This document shows, piece by piece, positions 44,077 to 53,516 of a DNA stretch of 56,864 nucleotides. Under the pieces are notes generated by a model that ran no database searches, had not been told where the DNA came from, and saw only the letters and a list, made by a program, of their open reading frames with translations. This DNA comes from an uncultured Prevotellaceae bacterium (lineage in GTDB: Bacteria > Bacteroidota > Bacteroidia > Bacteroidales > Bacteroidaceae): positions 1-56,864 of the forward strand of contig CACZPU010000040.1 of assembly GCA_902783165.1 (NCBI GenBank). The letters are read 5' to 3'. The translations under genes were made by a program, and so were the position numbers. Each line of letters begins with the position of its first letter. Within the stretch, counting starts at the first letter, position 1.

Positions 44077-44553
44077 TTAGAACTTTGCCATTTTGATAGC
44101 AACTACAGCGCATTCGTCACCTTTGTTTCCATATTTGCCTCCTGCACGATCTTGAGCCTGCTGAAGGTCGTTGGTCGTAAGCAGTCCATAAACTACAGGA
44201 ATTTCACTTGTGGCATTTAGTCTGGCAATGCCTGTTGTCACGCCTTGACAAATGTAATCGAAATGGGGAGTTTCGCCTTTGATAACACATCCTAAAATGA
44301 TGATAGCATCGTAGCCTCCATTGAGTGTCATCTGGTGAGCTCCGTAAATGAGTTCGAAACTGCCGGGCACAGTCTTTACATGAATGTTCTCTGATAATGC
44401 ACCATGTTTCTCCAGCGTGGAAACGCATCCATTGAGAAGTGAACCTGTGATTTCATGATTCCATTCAGAAACCACTATGCCAAAACACATGTTGCTTGCA
44501 TCTGGCACTTTGGCGAAATCGTAATCTGACAAATTATGCTGTGCTGTTGCCAT
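44077..44553 (-). CDS. ribH: 6,7-dimethyl-8-ribityllumazine synthase
   Basis: RibH makes the lumazine precursor of riboflavin. The 158 residues show the family blocks: [13 protein letters not shown] (phosphate/substrate site), [30 protein letters not shown] with the catalytic His, and [21 protein letters not shown]. The subunit assembles into pentamers or icosahedra in the cytoplasm. Its start overlaps the stop of the TPR gene by one base, and it ends at a 17-base-pair terminator. No FMN riboswitch is seen in front of the pair. Confidence 0.97.
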   Translation of the reverse strand: MATAQHNLSDYDFAKVPDASNMCFGIVVSEWNHEITGSLLNGCVSTLEKHGALSENIHVKTVPGSFELIYGAHQMTLNGGYDAIIILGCVIKGETPHFDYICQGVTTGIARLNATSEIPVVYGLLTTNDLQQAQDRAGGKYGNKGDECAVVAIKMAKF

Positions 44554-45242
44554 TATTTTACAGATACGCGTTCAATATACTTGTCAATCTCAGAATAAAT
44601 AGGAGAATTCACATATTTAGCCTTGATGTCCTGATAGATTTTCAGGGCTTCGTCATTCTTCTTCTGGCTTTCCAAGATACGTGCTGCTTTCATAAGGAAG
44701 ATTGGCGAAAGGCTGAAGTTCACATTTCCTTCTGCCTGACTGTCTGCCATTTTTGCTGCTTTCTTGAAAGATGAAACAGCTTTGTCTAGTTGATTGAGGT
44801 TAGCGTATGCATCACCGAGAGCAGACATGGCCGCAGGACTAATCAGCATATCGTTTGCACCAGAATATTTTTCTATAAAGTTTGCAGCTTCCTGCCATTT
44901 GCCCATGTTTGCATAGCAAAGACCGGCATAAAGGTTTGCTATATTGCCAGCTTTAGTACTGCTGTAGTCAGATGCGATTTTAAGAAATCCTACATACTTT
45001 GTACTATCACCTTTAAGTGCTTTTTCGTACATTTGGTTTGCGAAGAGCTCTTGTCCCTTGGCCAATTCTGTGCTGGCTTTGTTCTCGCGAGGAGTCTTCA
45101 CATAATTTTTGTAAAGAATGATACCTGCAATGATGACAATCAATGCAATCACTGCGTAAACGATAGCTTTCTTGTATTTCAGGAAGAAAGCTTCTTTGCT
45201 GTTGAGAGTTTCAACGTTTTGATTTTCTTTTACGTTTGCCAT
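44553..45242 (-). CDS. TPR protein with N-terminal membrane anchor
   Basis: The 229 residues have one membrane segment at about residues 27-47 ([20 protein letters not shown]) and a tetratricopeptide region outside ([64 protein letters not shown]). This is the layout of YfgM-type ancillary proteins of the Sec translocon; the resemblance is structural and does not prove function. It precedes ribH with a one-base overlap. A minus-strand -7 box TAATTTTG lies at 45277-45284. Confidence 0.85.
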   Translation of the reverse strand: MANVKENQNVETLNSKEAFFLKYKKAIVYAVIALIVIIAGIILYKNYVKTPRENKASTELAKGQELFANQMYEKALKGDSTKYVGFLKIASDYSSTKAGNIANLYAGLCYANMGKWQEAANFIEKYSGANDMLISPAAMSALGDAYANLNQLDKAVSSFKKAAKMADSQAEGNVNFSLSPIFLMKAARILESQKKNDEALKIYQDIKAKYVNSPIYSEIDKYIERVSVK

Positions 45243-45348
45243 TTTATTGTTTGTTTTGATTTTTTCATTTGGAGTGCAAAATTAAGGAATTTAATCCACA
45301 TATTGAAATTTCTCGCTGACTTTTTTCGTTTTTCATTCATAAAAGGTG

Positions 45349-45356
45349 TAACTTTG
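45349..45356 (+). promoter_or_regulatory. -7 box of the recF promoter
   Basis: TAACTTTG fits the consensus; the -33 region (TTCG near 45325) is only partial. The start codon is 23 bases downstream of the box. Confidence 0.55.
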
Positions 45357-45379
45357 CAGTAAAAAGTAATCAGACGCAG

Positions 45380-46489
45380 ATGATACTGAAGAAAATATCC
45401 ATTATTAATTACAGGAATATACGTGAGACAACGCTCGAATTGTCTCCCAAAATTAATTGCCTGATAGGTCATAATGGGGTGGGAAAGACCAACTTCCTTG
45501 ATGCAGTATATTATCTTTCGTTCTGTCGTAGTGCTTATACTAGTGTTGACTCTCAGTTGATATGTCACGACGAACCTTTTTTTGTTCTTGAGGGTTGTTA
45601 CGAGAATGATCGTGGTGATGTGGAACAAGTTTATTGTGGGTTGAAGCGCGGTACAAAGAAACATTTCAAGCGCAACAATAAAGAATACAAACGATTGTCT
45701 GAACATATAGGATTAATACCTCTCATTTTTATTTCACCGTCGGATACCATGTTAATAGAGGGAGGTGGCGAAGAGCGCAGGCGGCTGATGGATGTTGTTA
45801 TTTCGCAATATGACCAAGCGTACATTGGCGCTTTGACTCGTTATAACAAGGCATTGCAACAGCGAAATACCATGCTGAAACAGGAAGAGGAACCTGATGA
45901 GATGTTAATAAACATCTTGGAAGAGCAGATGGCCGTCGATGGTGAGCTGATTTTTCAGAAACGTGATGCCTTTATAAAAGAGTTAACACCTTATTTCCAG
46001 CAAATATACCAGCATATTTCGGAAGAACACGAAGTGGTTTCGCTGAAATATGTGTCTCACTGTCAGCGAGGTAGCTTGCTAGATGTGATTCGGAACGACA
46101 GAGCCAAGGACCGTATTGTAGGCTATTCGTTGCATGGGGTTCATCGTGATGACTTGGAGATGATGATCGGTGGCTATCCTATGAAGCGTGAAGGAAGTCA
46201 GGGGCAACATAAAACATTTGTAATTGCATTGAAGTTGGCTCAGTTTGGATTTCTCAAAAAGACCTCCAGCAAAACAAATCCTTTGCTTTTGCTCGATGAC
46301 ATATTCGACAAATTGGATGCAAATCGCGTGGAACAAATAGTCAGATTGGTTTCTAATGATGAGTATGGACAGATTTTCATTACTGACACCAATCGTGACC
46401 ATCTTGACAGGATTTTGCAGAGTAGTGGTTTTGATTATAAGTTATTCACTGTGGAAAACGGAGAAATAAGAGAGTCAGAATATGTTTAA
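45380..46489 (+). CDS. recF: DNA replication and repair protein RecF
   Basis: RecF is an SMC-like ATPase that, with RecO and RecR, loads RecA at gaps. The 369 residues contain Walker A GHNGVGKTN (30-38), the dimerisation arm, signature KREGSQGQHKTFVIALKLAQ and Walker B LLLLDDIFDKLD. Its 3' end overlaps the next gene, a DciA-like protein, by 8 bases. Confidence 0.97.
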   Translation: MILKKISIINYRNIRETTLELSPKINCLIGHNGVGKTNFLDAVYYLSFCRSAYTSVDSQLICHDEPFFVLEGCYENDRGDVEQVYCGLKRGTKKHFKRNNKEYKRLSEHIGLIPLIFISPSDTMLIEGGGEERRRLMDVVISQYDQAYIGALTRYNKALQQRNTMLKQEEEPDEMLINILEEQMAVDGELIFQKRDAFIKELTPYFQQIYQHISEEHEVVSLKYVSHCQRGSLLDVIRNDRAKDRIVGYSLHGVHRDDLEMMIGGYPMKREGSQGQHKTFVIALKLAQFGFLKKTSSKTNPLLLLDDIFDKLDANRVEQIVRLVSNDEYGQIFITDTNRDHLDRILQSSGFDYKLFTVENGEIRESEYV

Positions 46490-46772
46490 AAGAGAAGTGC
46501 TTCCAATTGATAAAATTGTTAATATGTTTCTGAGGCAGAATGGTTTGGAAACCCCATTGCTTCAGAAACGATTGGTTGATGCATGGGATAGTATGGCTGG
46601 CAAGACAATCGCACGTTATACAGAAGATAAATTTATTCGCAATCAAGTTTTGTATGTTAAGATTTCAAGTCCTGCCCTGCGTTCAGATTTATCAATGATA
46701 CGTACCGAGTTGGTTAATAAATTGAACCAACATGTCGGTGCGCGCATCATTATAGATATTAAATTCTTTTAG
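46482..46772 (+). CDS. DUF721 / DciA-like protein, probable helicase loader
   Basis: The 96 residues match the DUF721 core of DciA, which loads the replicative DnaB helicase in bacteria without DnaC or DnaI. The KH-like fold has the usual pattern: LLQKRLVDAWDSMAGKTIARYTEDKFIRNQVLYVKISSPALRSDL region, with the hydrophobic LYVKISS strand near residue 60. It overlaps recF by 8 bases and would be co-translated with it. This replication-repair pairing is widespread in Bacteroidota. Function is by family. Confidence 0.87.
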   Translation: MFKREVLPIDKIVNMFLRQNGLETPLLQKRLVDAWDSMAGKTIARYTEDKFIRNQVLYVKISSPALRSDLSMIRTELVNKLNQHVGARIIIDIKFF

Positions 46773-46781
46773 CTGAAAATG

Positions 46782-47312
46782 TCAAATCACTTCATCAACT
46801 TTAATGTCGTGTTCGTCAGCGGGAATCCCTGGCAGTTTCTGAAAGTCAAAACACATACCAATCTTGTAAGCGTTAGATAGTTTTGGAAGCATACGGTCGT
46901 AATAACCTTTGCCTCTGCCAAGACGATTGCAGCGTGAGTCAAAAGCCATTCCTGGAACTACAGCTACGTCGACGGACGGGTAATCGTTGAATAATCTACC
47001 CACGGGTTCCATGATATGGAAAAAACCACCGACTAAATCTTGAGGTCCTTCATAGTGACGCAGTTCCATGTTCTTGTCGTCCAAAACAGCTGGAAGGAGT
47101 ATCGTTTTCCCTTCATTCAGGAAATGGTTGAGAATGTTATGCGTGTTCACTTCATCGTCGAGCGAATAATACATCAGTATAGTCTTAGCGCTCTTTACAC
47201 GCGGACTTGCTAGAAGTCTGTTGGTGATGGGAACAGACATCCTTTCCAGTTCCTCTTTGTTGAACTGTGCTTTTTGCATTCGGATGAATATGCGAAGATC
47301 TTTCTTTTCCAT
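46782..47312 (-). CDS. 5-formyltetrahydrofolate cyclo-ligase
   Basis: The 176 residues show the family's ATP/folate motifs: the N-terminal helical repeat region, then VVPGMAFDSRCNRLGRGKGYYDRML near 118-142. The enzyme converts 5-formyl-THF to 5,10-methenyl-THF in one-carbon metabolism. It starts one base after the S41 protease gene and converges with the DciA gene across a nine-base gap. No terminator is seen there. Confidence 0.95.
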   Translation of the reverse strand: MEKKDLRIFIRMQKAQFNKEELERMSVPITNRLLASPRVKSAKTILMYYSLDDEVNTHNILNHFLNEGKTILLPAVLDDKNMELRHYEGPQDLVGGFFHIMEPVGRLFNDYPSVDVAVVPGMAFDSRCNRLGRGKGYYDRMLPKLSNAYKIGMCFDFQKLPGIPADEHDIKVDEVI

Positions 47313-47313
47313 A

Positions 47314-49026
47314 TCAACAAAGGGCGATGATGTTGTATCTCCGTGAAATGTTCTTGTCTACAAAGGGAAATCCAAAGGCAATTTTTTCCCCTTTTTTCTG
47401 ACTCTTTGTAGCATCAGGTTTCTTAGGGAATGCCATGTTGTTCCTGAAAACTTCTTGTGTTTTCTTGATAACCGGATCGTCTAGATTAAGATATTGCAGC
47501 CAAGCATCTTCATCCATTATATTATAGATGATGCGGCTGTTGATATATCTTTCGAGGAGCGTATGGCTTTTTTGAATCATCAGGTTCCTGCGTTGCAAGC
47601 CATGTTTGTCGGCATAAGCGGCGAATTGTTCCACGGTGTTCTGTTTAACCAGATAGTCGGAAAGCTCTTTCATTTCCTTGAATGTGTTGAGTATCTGTCG
47701 GTTGTTGTCTGTATATGAAAATGCGAACTGAAGGATAAGTCCACTCATGCTTGCCCTCTTATAATAAGAAGTCATACCTAATGTGTCTTCTGGAACAAAT
47801 ATGTCTGGTGTGATGCCTCCACCTCCAAATACCTCACGTCCCATGTTGGTGTGATAGGCCGGCCCGGTATGTTTGATGCTGTCTTGAGAGAAAAACTCTC
47901 CATGCTCATATCTTGACAGAAGGTCCTCTTCGTATCCGTTGGTATCTCCCATCGAATAAGGCTTCTGGATGCATCTACCTGAAGGTGAATAGTAGCGTGC
48001 AATGGTTAGTCTTATCATGGAGCCGTCCGGGAAACCGAGTTGTTGTTGAACAAGTCCTTTTCCGAATGATCTACGTCCGATGATTGTTGCACGGTCATTG
48101 TCTTGCATGGCTCCAGCAAAAATCTCTGATGCCGAAGCACTGCTTTCATTGATGAGTACCACAAGAGGTATTCTTTGGTAACTGCCCCTTCCGTCGCTTC
48201 GATATTCTTGACGTGGTGATTTGCGTCCTTGAGTATATACGATTAACTTGTTGCTGGGTAAGAATTCGTTAGCAATCTGAACAGCAGATTGTAAATATCC
48301 TCCGGTGTTGTCGCGGAGGTCGATAATAAGGTTGGTGAATCCGCTTTGGGAAAGTTTGGCAAGTGCAATGAGCAACTCTGGGTATGTGTTCTCGCCGAAG
48401 TTCTTAATACGGATGTATCCCGTACTCTCATCTAGCATATAGGTCGCTGTGACACTTCGGGTAGGTATTTCTCCACGTGTTACAGTAAACACTTGTTCTT
48501 TTTTATTTCCATATCTGAGAACACCTATTTTTACTTTTGTGTCTTTCGGTCCCTTGAGTCGATGTTGTGCTTCTTCGTTGGTTACTGTTTTTCCTGTGAA
48601 AGGCTTTCCGTCTACACTGACAATCTTGTCACCGGCCAAGAGACCAGCACGCTCAGCAGGACCGTTTTTGATGACGCCCTGTACATGGATGGTATCCTCT
48701 CTAATGATAAATTCTATGCCCACGCCGGAAAATGAGCCTTTCAGGTCATCGGTTGCAATCTGCACATCATTGGCACTGATGTAAACAGAATGCGGATCGA
48801 GATCGGATAGAATTTGAGGTATGGCTTTTTCTACTAGCGAATCTATGTTTACAGTGTCTACGTATTGATCGTCTATGATATGCAACAAGTTGTTCAATCG
48901 GTTGCTGCCACTATTGATGATGTTCAGCCGATTGCTTGAGAAATGTTTGGCAAAGAAAGTGCCAATGACGATACCGATTACTACACACAATGCCAGTAGC
49001 AGTGGCATATATCTTCTTGACTTCAT
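47314..49026 (-). CDS. S41 family C-terminal processing protease
   Basis: The 570 residues have an N-terminal membrane anchor (about 7-26), a PDZ domain (about 95-180: GVGIEFIIREDTIHVQGVIKNGP, GDKIVSVDGK) and the S41 catalytic domain with Ser in ESSASASEIFAG and Lys in SFGKGLVQQQLG. It is longer than Prc/CtpA because of a C-terminal helical extension. Such proteases trim or degrade envelope proteins in the periplasm. It is 88 bases from the dCMP deaminase gene upstream and one base from the folate ligase downstream. Confidence 0.95.
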   Translation of the reverse strand: MKSRRYMPLLLALCVVIGIVIGTFFAKHFSSNRLNIINSGSNRLNNLLHIIDDQYVDTVNIDSLVEKAIPQILSDLDPHSVYISANDVQIATDDLKGSFSGVGIEFIIREDTIHVQGVIKNGPAERAGLLAGDKIVSVDGKPFTGKTVTNEEAQHRLKGPKDTKVKIGVLRYGNKKEQVFTVTRGEIPTRSVTATYMLDESTGYIRIKNFGENTYPELLIALAKLSQSGFTNLIIDLRDNTGGYLQSAVQIANEFLPSNKLIVYTQGRKSPRQEYRSDGRGSYQRIPLVVLINESSASASEIFAGAMQDNDRATIIGRRSFGKGLVQQQLGFPDGSMIRLTIARYYSPSGRCIQKPYSMGDTNGYEEDLLSRYEHGEFFSQDSIKHTGPAYHTNMGREVFGGGGITPDIFVPEDTLGMTSYYKRASMSGLILQFAFSYTDNNRQILNTFKEMKELSDYLVKQNTVEQFAAYADKHGLQRRNLMIQKSHTLLERYINSRIIYNIMDEDAWLQYLNLDDPVIKKTQEVFRNNMAFPKKPDATKSQKKGEKIAFGFPFVDKNISRRYNIIALC

Positions 49027-49114
49027 GGGATATTTAATAATCTATGCTAAGTATGAAAAAGTCTTGTTGAATGATTTCTTCTTTTTGTTGCAAGTCGTGG
49101 TTTTGCGGAAGTCC

Positions 49115-49549
49115 CTACAAGGTATTTACATCGATAAACTCCACGGTGATGCCGGCACGCTTTAGCAAGTCAATGCCATCGCTGAGTCTGTATTGTTCTC
49201 CATAAACCACCCGCTTTATTCCTGCTTGGATAATCAGTTTTGCACATTCTATGCAGGGCGATGCTGTCACATAAAGAGTGCTCCCTTCACTATTGTTGTT
49301 GCTTCGTGCCAGTTTTGTGATGGCATTTGCCTCAGCGTGCAGCACATAGGGCTTTGTTATGTTGTTTTCGTCCTCGCAGATGTTCTCGAATCCGCTGGGT
49401 GTGCCATTATAACCGTCACTGATAATCATTTTGTCTTTCACTACCAGTGCTCCAACTTTTCTACGTTGACAATAGCTGTTCTCCGACCATATGCGAGCCA
49501 TTCGCAAGTATCGCAGGTCAAGATTTCTTTGTTTCTCGTTTGATTCCAT
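49115..49549 (-). CDS. dCMP deaminase
   Basis: The 144 residues carry the zinc site of cytidine-type deaminases: His71 and Glu73 in HAEANAI, Cys99 and Cys102 in SPCIECAKLII. The enzyme converts dCMP to dUMP for thymidylate synthesis; the ComE-type name is also used for such proteins. The coding start lies 32 bases inside the M3 peptidase gene, so the two are translationally linked on the minus strand. Confidence 0.94.
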   Translation of the reverse strand: MESNEKQRNLDLRYLRMARIWSENSYCQRRKVGALVVKDKMIISDGYNGTPSGFENICEDENNITKPYVLHAEANAITKLARSNNNSEGSTLYVTASPCIECAKLIIQAGIKRVVYGEQYRLSDGIDLLKRAGITVEFIDVNTL

Positions 49550-51602
49550 TGCGTTTCAATAATGCATCAATTGTTGGTTCTTGTCCACGGAAATTCTTAT
49601 ATAGTATCATAGGGTGTTCTGTTCCCCCCTTACTTAATATGCAGTCGCGGAAACGTTGAGCCGTTTGCTGGTTGAATATTCCGTTTTTCTTGAACACGCG
49701 AAAGGCATCTGCCTCCAGCACTTCTGCCCACTTGTAGCTATAATAGCCGGCAGCATATCCACCTGCCATGATATGAGAAAATTGGACGGTCATACATGTG
49801 ACCGGCTTCTTTTTGCGCTTTTTGATGGATGCTTTCTTCCAAGCCTTCTTTTCAAAGGGAATAATATCTTCGGAGAACTCATCCTTCTTTGTGTAGTAGG
49901 CCATGTCTAGCAATCCTAAGCTTACCTGTCGCAAACATGCTAGGGCGGCATTGAAGTTTCTGCTTTTGACAATGCGACGTATCAAAGCATCAGGCAAAGG
50001 CTCCCCTGTTTTATAGTGGAATGCAAAGGTGCGAAGAAACTCTTTCTCTACTGCGAAATTTTCCATGAATTGTGACGGTAACTCCACGAAATCCCACCAA
50101 ACGTTTGTGCCGCTTAGGCTTTCAAAACGAGTGTTGGCAAACATCCCGTGCAATGAATGTCCGAATTCGTGAAGGAATGTTTCCACTTCGCCGAGTGTAA
50201 GTAGTGCAGGCTTTTCGCTTGTCGGTTTTGTGAGATTCATTACCACGCTTACATGAGGGCGCACATTTTCACCCTTACGGCTGATATATTGTCCTTGATA
50301 TTCGGTCATCCACGCACCTCCTTGTTTTCCTTTTCTTGGGTGGAAATCTGCGTAGAATACAGCAAGATAGGAACCGTCGCGATCGAATACTTCATATGCT
50401 TTGACATCGGGATGATATGTGGGAATGTCCTTGTTCTCCTTAAGTGTGATGCCGTATAGTCGGTTGGCAAGGCCAAACACCCCCTCTATGACCTTTGACA
50501 ATTCGAAATAGGGACGTAGCATTTCTGCATCGATGTTGTATTTCTTCAGTTGCAGCTTGTGGGAATAGAATCCGTTGTCCCATGGCTCCATTTGGAAGTC
50601 CTTGCCCTCTTTCTTTCTTGCCATTGCCTCCAACTCCTCATATTCTTTCAATGCAGTTGGCTTATAAGCATCTATTAAATCGTCAAAGAGTTTGTACACG
50701 TTTCTTACCTTACTTGCCATTCTGTGTTTCAACACATAGTCGGCATAGGTTTTGTATCCAAGAAGTTGGGCAATCTCTCGTCTGAGATTTACCAGCCGCT
50801 TGCATATTTCCATATTGTTCTCGCTGTTGTCGTGGGTGCATACGGTGTTGCGCTCCATATACATCTTCTCGCGAAGGTCGCGTTGGGTACTGTATGTCAT
50901 GAAAGGGCTGTAGCTAGGCATGTCAAGAGTGAATACCCATCCATCCATCTCGCGTTCTTGGGCAGCCAATGCAGCAGCTTCTATGGCTGTTTCTGGAAGT
51001 CCATCGAGTTTTTTTTCGTCTGTTATGTGCAGAATGAAGGCTTTGTTCTCCTTGAGCAAGTTTTGAGAGAATTGTAAGGAAAGCATTGAAGCCTCTTCTG
51101 TTAGTGCGCGTAGCTTTGCCTTTTCCTCTTCGTTAAGCAAAGCACCGCTGCGCACAAAGCCATCGTAACAGTTGTCAAGCAACATTTTCTCCTCAGCGGT
51201 CAATTTGCGATGGTGACGGTGAACGTATTGAACGCGTTCAAACAATTTTTTGTTTAGACGAATATCATTGGCATGTTGAGTCAGCAAGGGCTGCATTTTC
51301 TGTGCCAAAGCATCAATCTCGTCATTTGTTTCAGCGCTCATCAGATTAAAGAACACCGTGCTCACACGCTCCAGCAAATCATAATAGCCTTCCGTGTCCT
51401 CCTCAGCATTGATGATTGTGTTGTCGAAGGTGGGTTTTTTCGGATTGTTGATGGTTTTCTCTATTTGCTCGTTGTCACGTCGTATACCTTCCATAAAGGC
51501 TTCTTCAAAATCGGAAATCTGGATGCGGTCGAAAGGTACGGTGTCGTGCGGAGTGCCGTATTCTTGAAAAAAAGGGTTTATTCTAATTGCCTTCTCTGTC
51601 AT
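49518..51602 (-). CDS. M3 family metallopeptidase (peptidyl-dipeptidase Dcp type)
   Basis: The 694 residues match the M3A family in length and motifs: zinc site HEFGH at 478-482 (His478, Glu479, His482) and a third-ligand Glu about 25 residues later. The upstream block (VMNLTKPTSEKPALLTLGEVETFLHE) and the downstream tail (HIMAGGYAAGYYSYKWAEVLEADAF) are typical of Dcp. The enzyme cuts dipeptides from peptide C-termini and is usually cytoplasmic or periplasmic; no signal peptide is present. A minus-strand -7 box TATCTTTG (51628-51635) lies upstream. The last 32 bases overlap the deaminase gene. Confidence 0.96.
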   Translation of the reverse strand: MTEKAIRINPFFQEYGTPHDTVPFDRIQISDFEEAFMEGIRRDNEQIEKTINNPKKPTFDNTIINAEEDTEGYYDLLERVSTVFFNLMSAETNDEIDALAQKMQPLLTQHANDIRLNKKLFERVQYVHRHHRKLTAEEKMLLDNCYDGFVRSGALLNEEEKAKLRALTEEASMLSLQFSQNLLKENKAFILHITDEKKLDGLPETAIEAAALAAQEREMDGWVFTLDMPSYSPFMTYSTQRDLREKMYMERNTVCTHDNSENNMEICKRLVNLRREIAQLLGYKTYADYVLKHRMASKVRNVYKLFDDLIDAYKPTALKEYEELEAMARKKEGKDFQMEPWDNGFYSHKLQLKKYNIDAEMLRPYFELSKVIEGVFGLANRLYGITLKENKDIPTYHPDVKAYEVFDRDGSYLAVFYADFHPRKGKQGGAWMTEYQGQYISRKGENVRPHVSVVMNLTKPTSEKPALLTLGEVETFLHEFGHSLHGMFANTRFESLSGTNVWWDFVELPSQFMENFAVEKEFLRTFAFHYKTGEPLPDALIRRIVKSRNFNAALACLRQVSLGLLDMAYYTKKDEFSEDIIPFEKKAWKKASIKKRKKKPVTCMTVQFSHIMAGGYAAGYYSYKWAEVLEADAFRVFKKNGIFNQQTAQRFRDCILSKGGTEHPMILYKNFRGQEPTIDALLKRNGIKRETKKS

Positions 51603-51627
51603 TTTTTATTAAACTAATTAAATGATG

Positions 51628-51635
51628 CAAAGATA
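51628..51635 (-). promoter_or_regulatory. -7 box of the M3 peptidase promoter
   Basis: On the minus strand TATCTTTG is a perfect -7 box; the start codon is 25 bases beyond it. No clear -33 element. Confidence 0.55.
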
Positions 51636-51783
51636 CATCAAATTATCCGATACACCTTATTATATATTATTTTTTTAACAAAAAATTTTTCTCTTGATAT
51701 TTCAAATCTTCGTGTTGTTTTTTCTAGTGTTTCAGATAGATACTCCTTCACTTTGTCAACAATCCCAAAAAGTATCTAGCTTG

Positions 51784-52464
51784 TCATGTTGTCATTTGTA
51801 TCAGTTGCTCCAACGATGGTATGTAAATGATTCCACGTGTGATGATGATGATTCCTTCTTCTTGCATTTTGTTCAGTTCACGTGATACGTTCAGCCGGCT
51901 TTCGGAGATGAGTGTTGCAAAAGTTTCCATCTTGATATATAGCTTTTTGGCTCCAGCTGGCCGTGTGCTATGAGTTTCAATGAATTTTATGATTTTGTTT
52001 CTGATGCCTATAGGTGGAATTCTCCATGGCAGATGGCTTATTCTTTGGCTCTGCGTGCTGATGATGTTCAGCAGATTGAGGCAGAAGATAATGTGTTCTT
52101 GTAGGAGTTTGAGCACTTCAGCTTTGCTGATGCTGAGCAATTGGCAGTCTTCGGTTGCGACAAATGTCTTTGTGTATCGTTGTGAGAGTCCGAAGATTCG
52201 CTCTGGTTGTAACACTTCAGGTGCGGAAACATATTCTTCCAAACGGAAAGATTTGTTGTCGGCGTTGGTTGTAACCCTTAGTTTCCCCTTAACAATAAAA
52301 ACCATTTGTTCGCATTTGTCGCCTTCTGCAAATAAAGTTTTGCCCGCAGATGCCTTGTGAAATCCAAACTTGGTGTGAGCCACAACCTGTTCCAGGTCGT
52401 TGTGGCTCATTCCCTGAAAGAGGGGAAGCTCCAACAAATTGTAGTAGAGTTTTGTTATGGGCAT
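51784..52464 (-). CDS. Crp/Fnr family transcriptional regulator
   Basis: The 226 residues have a cyclic-nucleotide-binding fold (residues about 15-120; FAEGDKCEQMVFIVKGKLRVT) and a C-terminal winged helix (about 150-225; KMETFATLISESRLNVSRELNKMQEEGIIII region). There is no four-Cys cluster, so it is not an oxygen-sensing Fnr. The ligand, if any, is unknown. Its start lies 10 bases inside the ApbE gene, so it is co-translated with it. Confidence 0.92.
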   Translation of the reverse strand: MPITKLYYNLLELPLFQGMSHNDLEQVVAHTKFGFHKASAGKTLFAEGDKCEQMVFIVKGKLRVTTNADNKSFRLEEYVSAPEVLQPERIFGLSQRYTKTFVATEDCQLLSISKAEVLKLLQEHIIFCLNLLNIISTQSQRISHLPWRIPPIGIRNKIIKFIETHSTRPAGAKKLYIKMETFATLISESRLNVSRELNKMQEEGIIIITRGIIYIPSLEQLIQMTT

Positions 52465-53474
52465 ATCTTATCCTTCAGTGAGGGTGAATACCACACGGCA
52501 TACTCTCCATTTTCATCTGTATATATGAGGTAGGCCATCAATTCTGGATGTTGGTCGAGCACTTGCTTGGCTCCGTCGATACCCATTACCATGAAAGATG
52601 TGGCGTATGCGTCTGCTGTTGCACAGTTGTCTGCTAATACCGTGGCAGAGAGTATACTGTGTTGCACGGGACGTCCTGTCTTGGGATTGATGGTATGGGC
52701 ATACTTTTTCCCTCCTTTGTAATAGAAGTTCCGGTAGTTGCCGCTTGTGGCCATGCTCTTGTTGGTGACATTGAGCACTGCTTGGTATTCGTTGTTGACA
52801 TTGAGTGAGTCATCGGTAGGTTTTGTCACTCCGATGCGCCACGGCAGCCTTTTCTCGTTAATTCCGCATGTCACTATCTCACCTCCAATCTCTACCATAT
52901 AGTTTTTTATGTCTTTGCGATTCAGTAGCCTTGCCACAGCATCGCTTCCGTATCCTTTGGCTATGGCGGAGCAGTCGAGCATCACACGCTGATCGGTTTT
53001 ACGAATGGTGTTTCCTATTCTTTTCACTTTCTCATACCCAACCACATGCATTATACTGTCTATTACCAGGTTGGTCGGTTCACTACCTTGTTTGAATCCG
53101 AATCCCCAGGCATTCACCAGTGGCGCCACTGTGATGTCGAAGGCTCCATTGGTTTCCTTGGATATTTGTTGTGCCAAGTCGAACACATCGGTGAACATGT
53201 CGTTGATCTGTACGTTTTCGTTTCGGTTGATTTTGGAGATGACTGATTGTTGGTTGAATGTGGAAAGGGAGTTGTCCACTTTCTTCAGTTCTTTTTCTAT
53301 TTCGTCTTTCAGACTTTTCTCATGCTGATAGGTTATATGGTAGACTGTTCCGAATACGAAACCAGTGTCGTGCTGGTAGGGAATGCTACGTTGGTGTTTG
53401 ATAATGAGAATTGTTCCTACAATCAAAAATGTCAGGAAGGCAAGTTGCAGATAGTTTTTTCTCTTCTTGTCCAT
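52455..53474 (-). CDS. apbE: FAD:protein FMN transferase (ApbE)
   Basis: ApbE attaches FMN to Thr residues of proteins such as the NQR and RNF complexes. The 339 residues have an N-terminal membrane anchor (about 10-26), then the ApbE blocks: FGTVYHITY, GAFDITVAPLVNAWGFG, DCSAIAKGYGSDAVA (near 168-182), GGEIVTCG, SGNYRNFYYKGGKKYAHTINPKTG and the C-terminal TADAYATSFMVMG with the metal-binding Asp. Anchored on the outer face of the inner membrane. No RNF or NQR genes are in the window. Confidence 0.95.
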   Translation of the reverse strand: MDKKRKNYLQLAFLTFLIVGTILIIKHQRSIPYQHDTGFVFGTVYHITYQHEKSLKDEIEKELKKVDNSLSTFNQQSVISKINRNENVQINDMFTDVFDLAQQISKETNGAFDITVAPLVNAWGFGFKQGSEPTNLVIDSIMHVVGYEKVKRIGNTIRKTDQRVMLDCSAIAKGYGSDAVARLLNRKDIKNYMVEIGGEIVTCGINEKRLPWRIGVTKPTDDSLNVNNEYQAVLNVTNKSMATSGNYRNFYYKGGKKYAHTINPKTGRPVQHSILSATVLADNCATADAYATSFMVMGIDGAKQVLDQHPELMAYLIYTDENGEYAVWYSPSLKDKICP

Positions 53475-53516
53475 GATTGTTCCTCCTTAGTGTATTGGTT
53501 GTGATAGTTTGTGGTC

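Noticed and set aside
43911-44102. 63-codon minus-strand frame at the end of ribH
   Set aside because: It spans the perfect ribH terminator stem and overlaps the ribH end.
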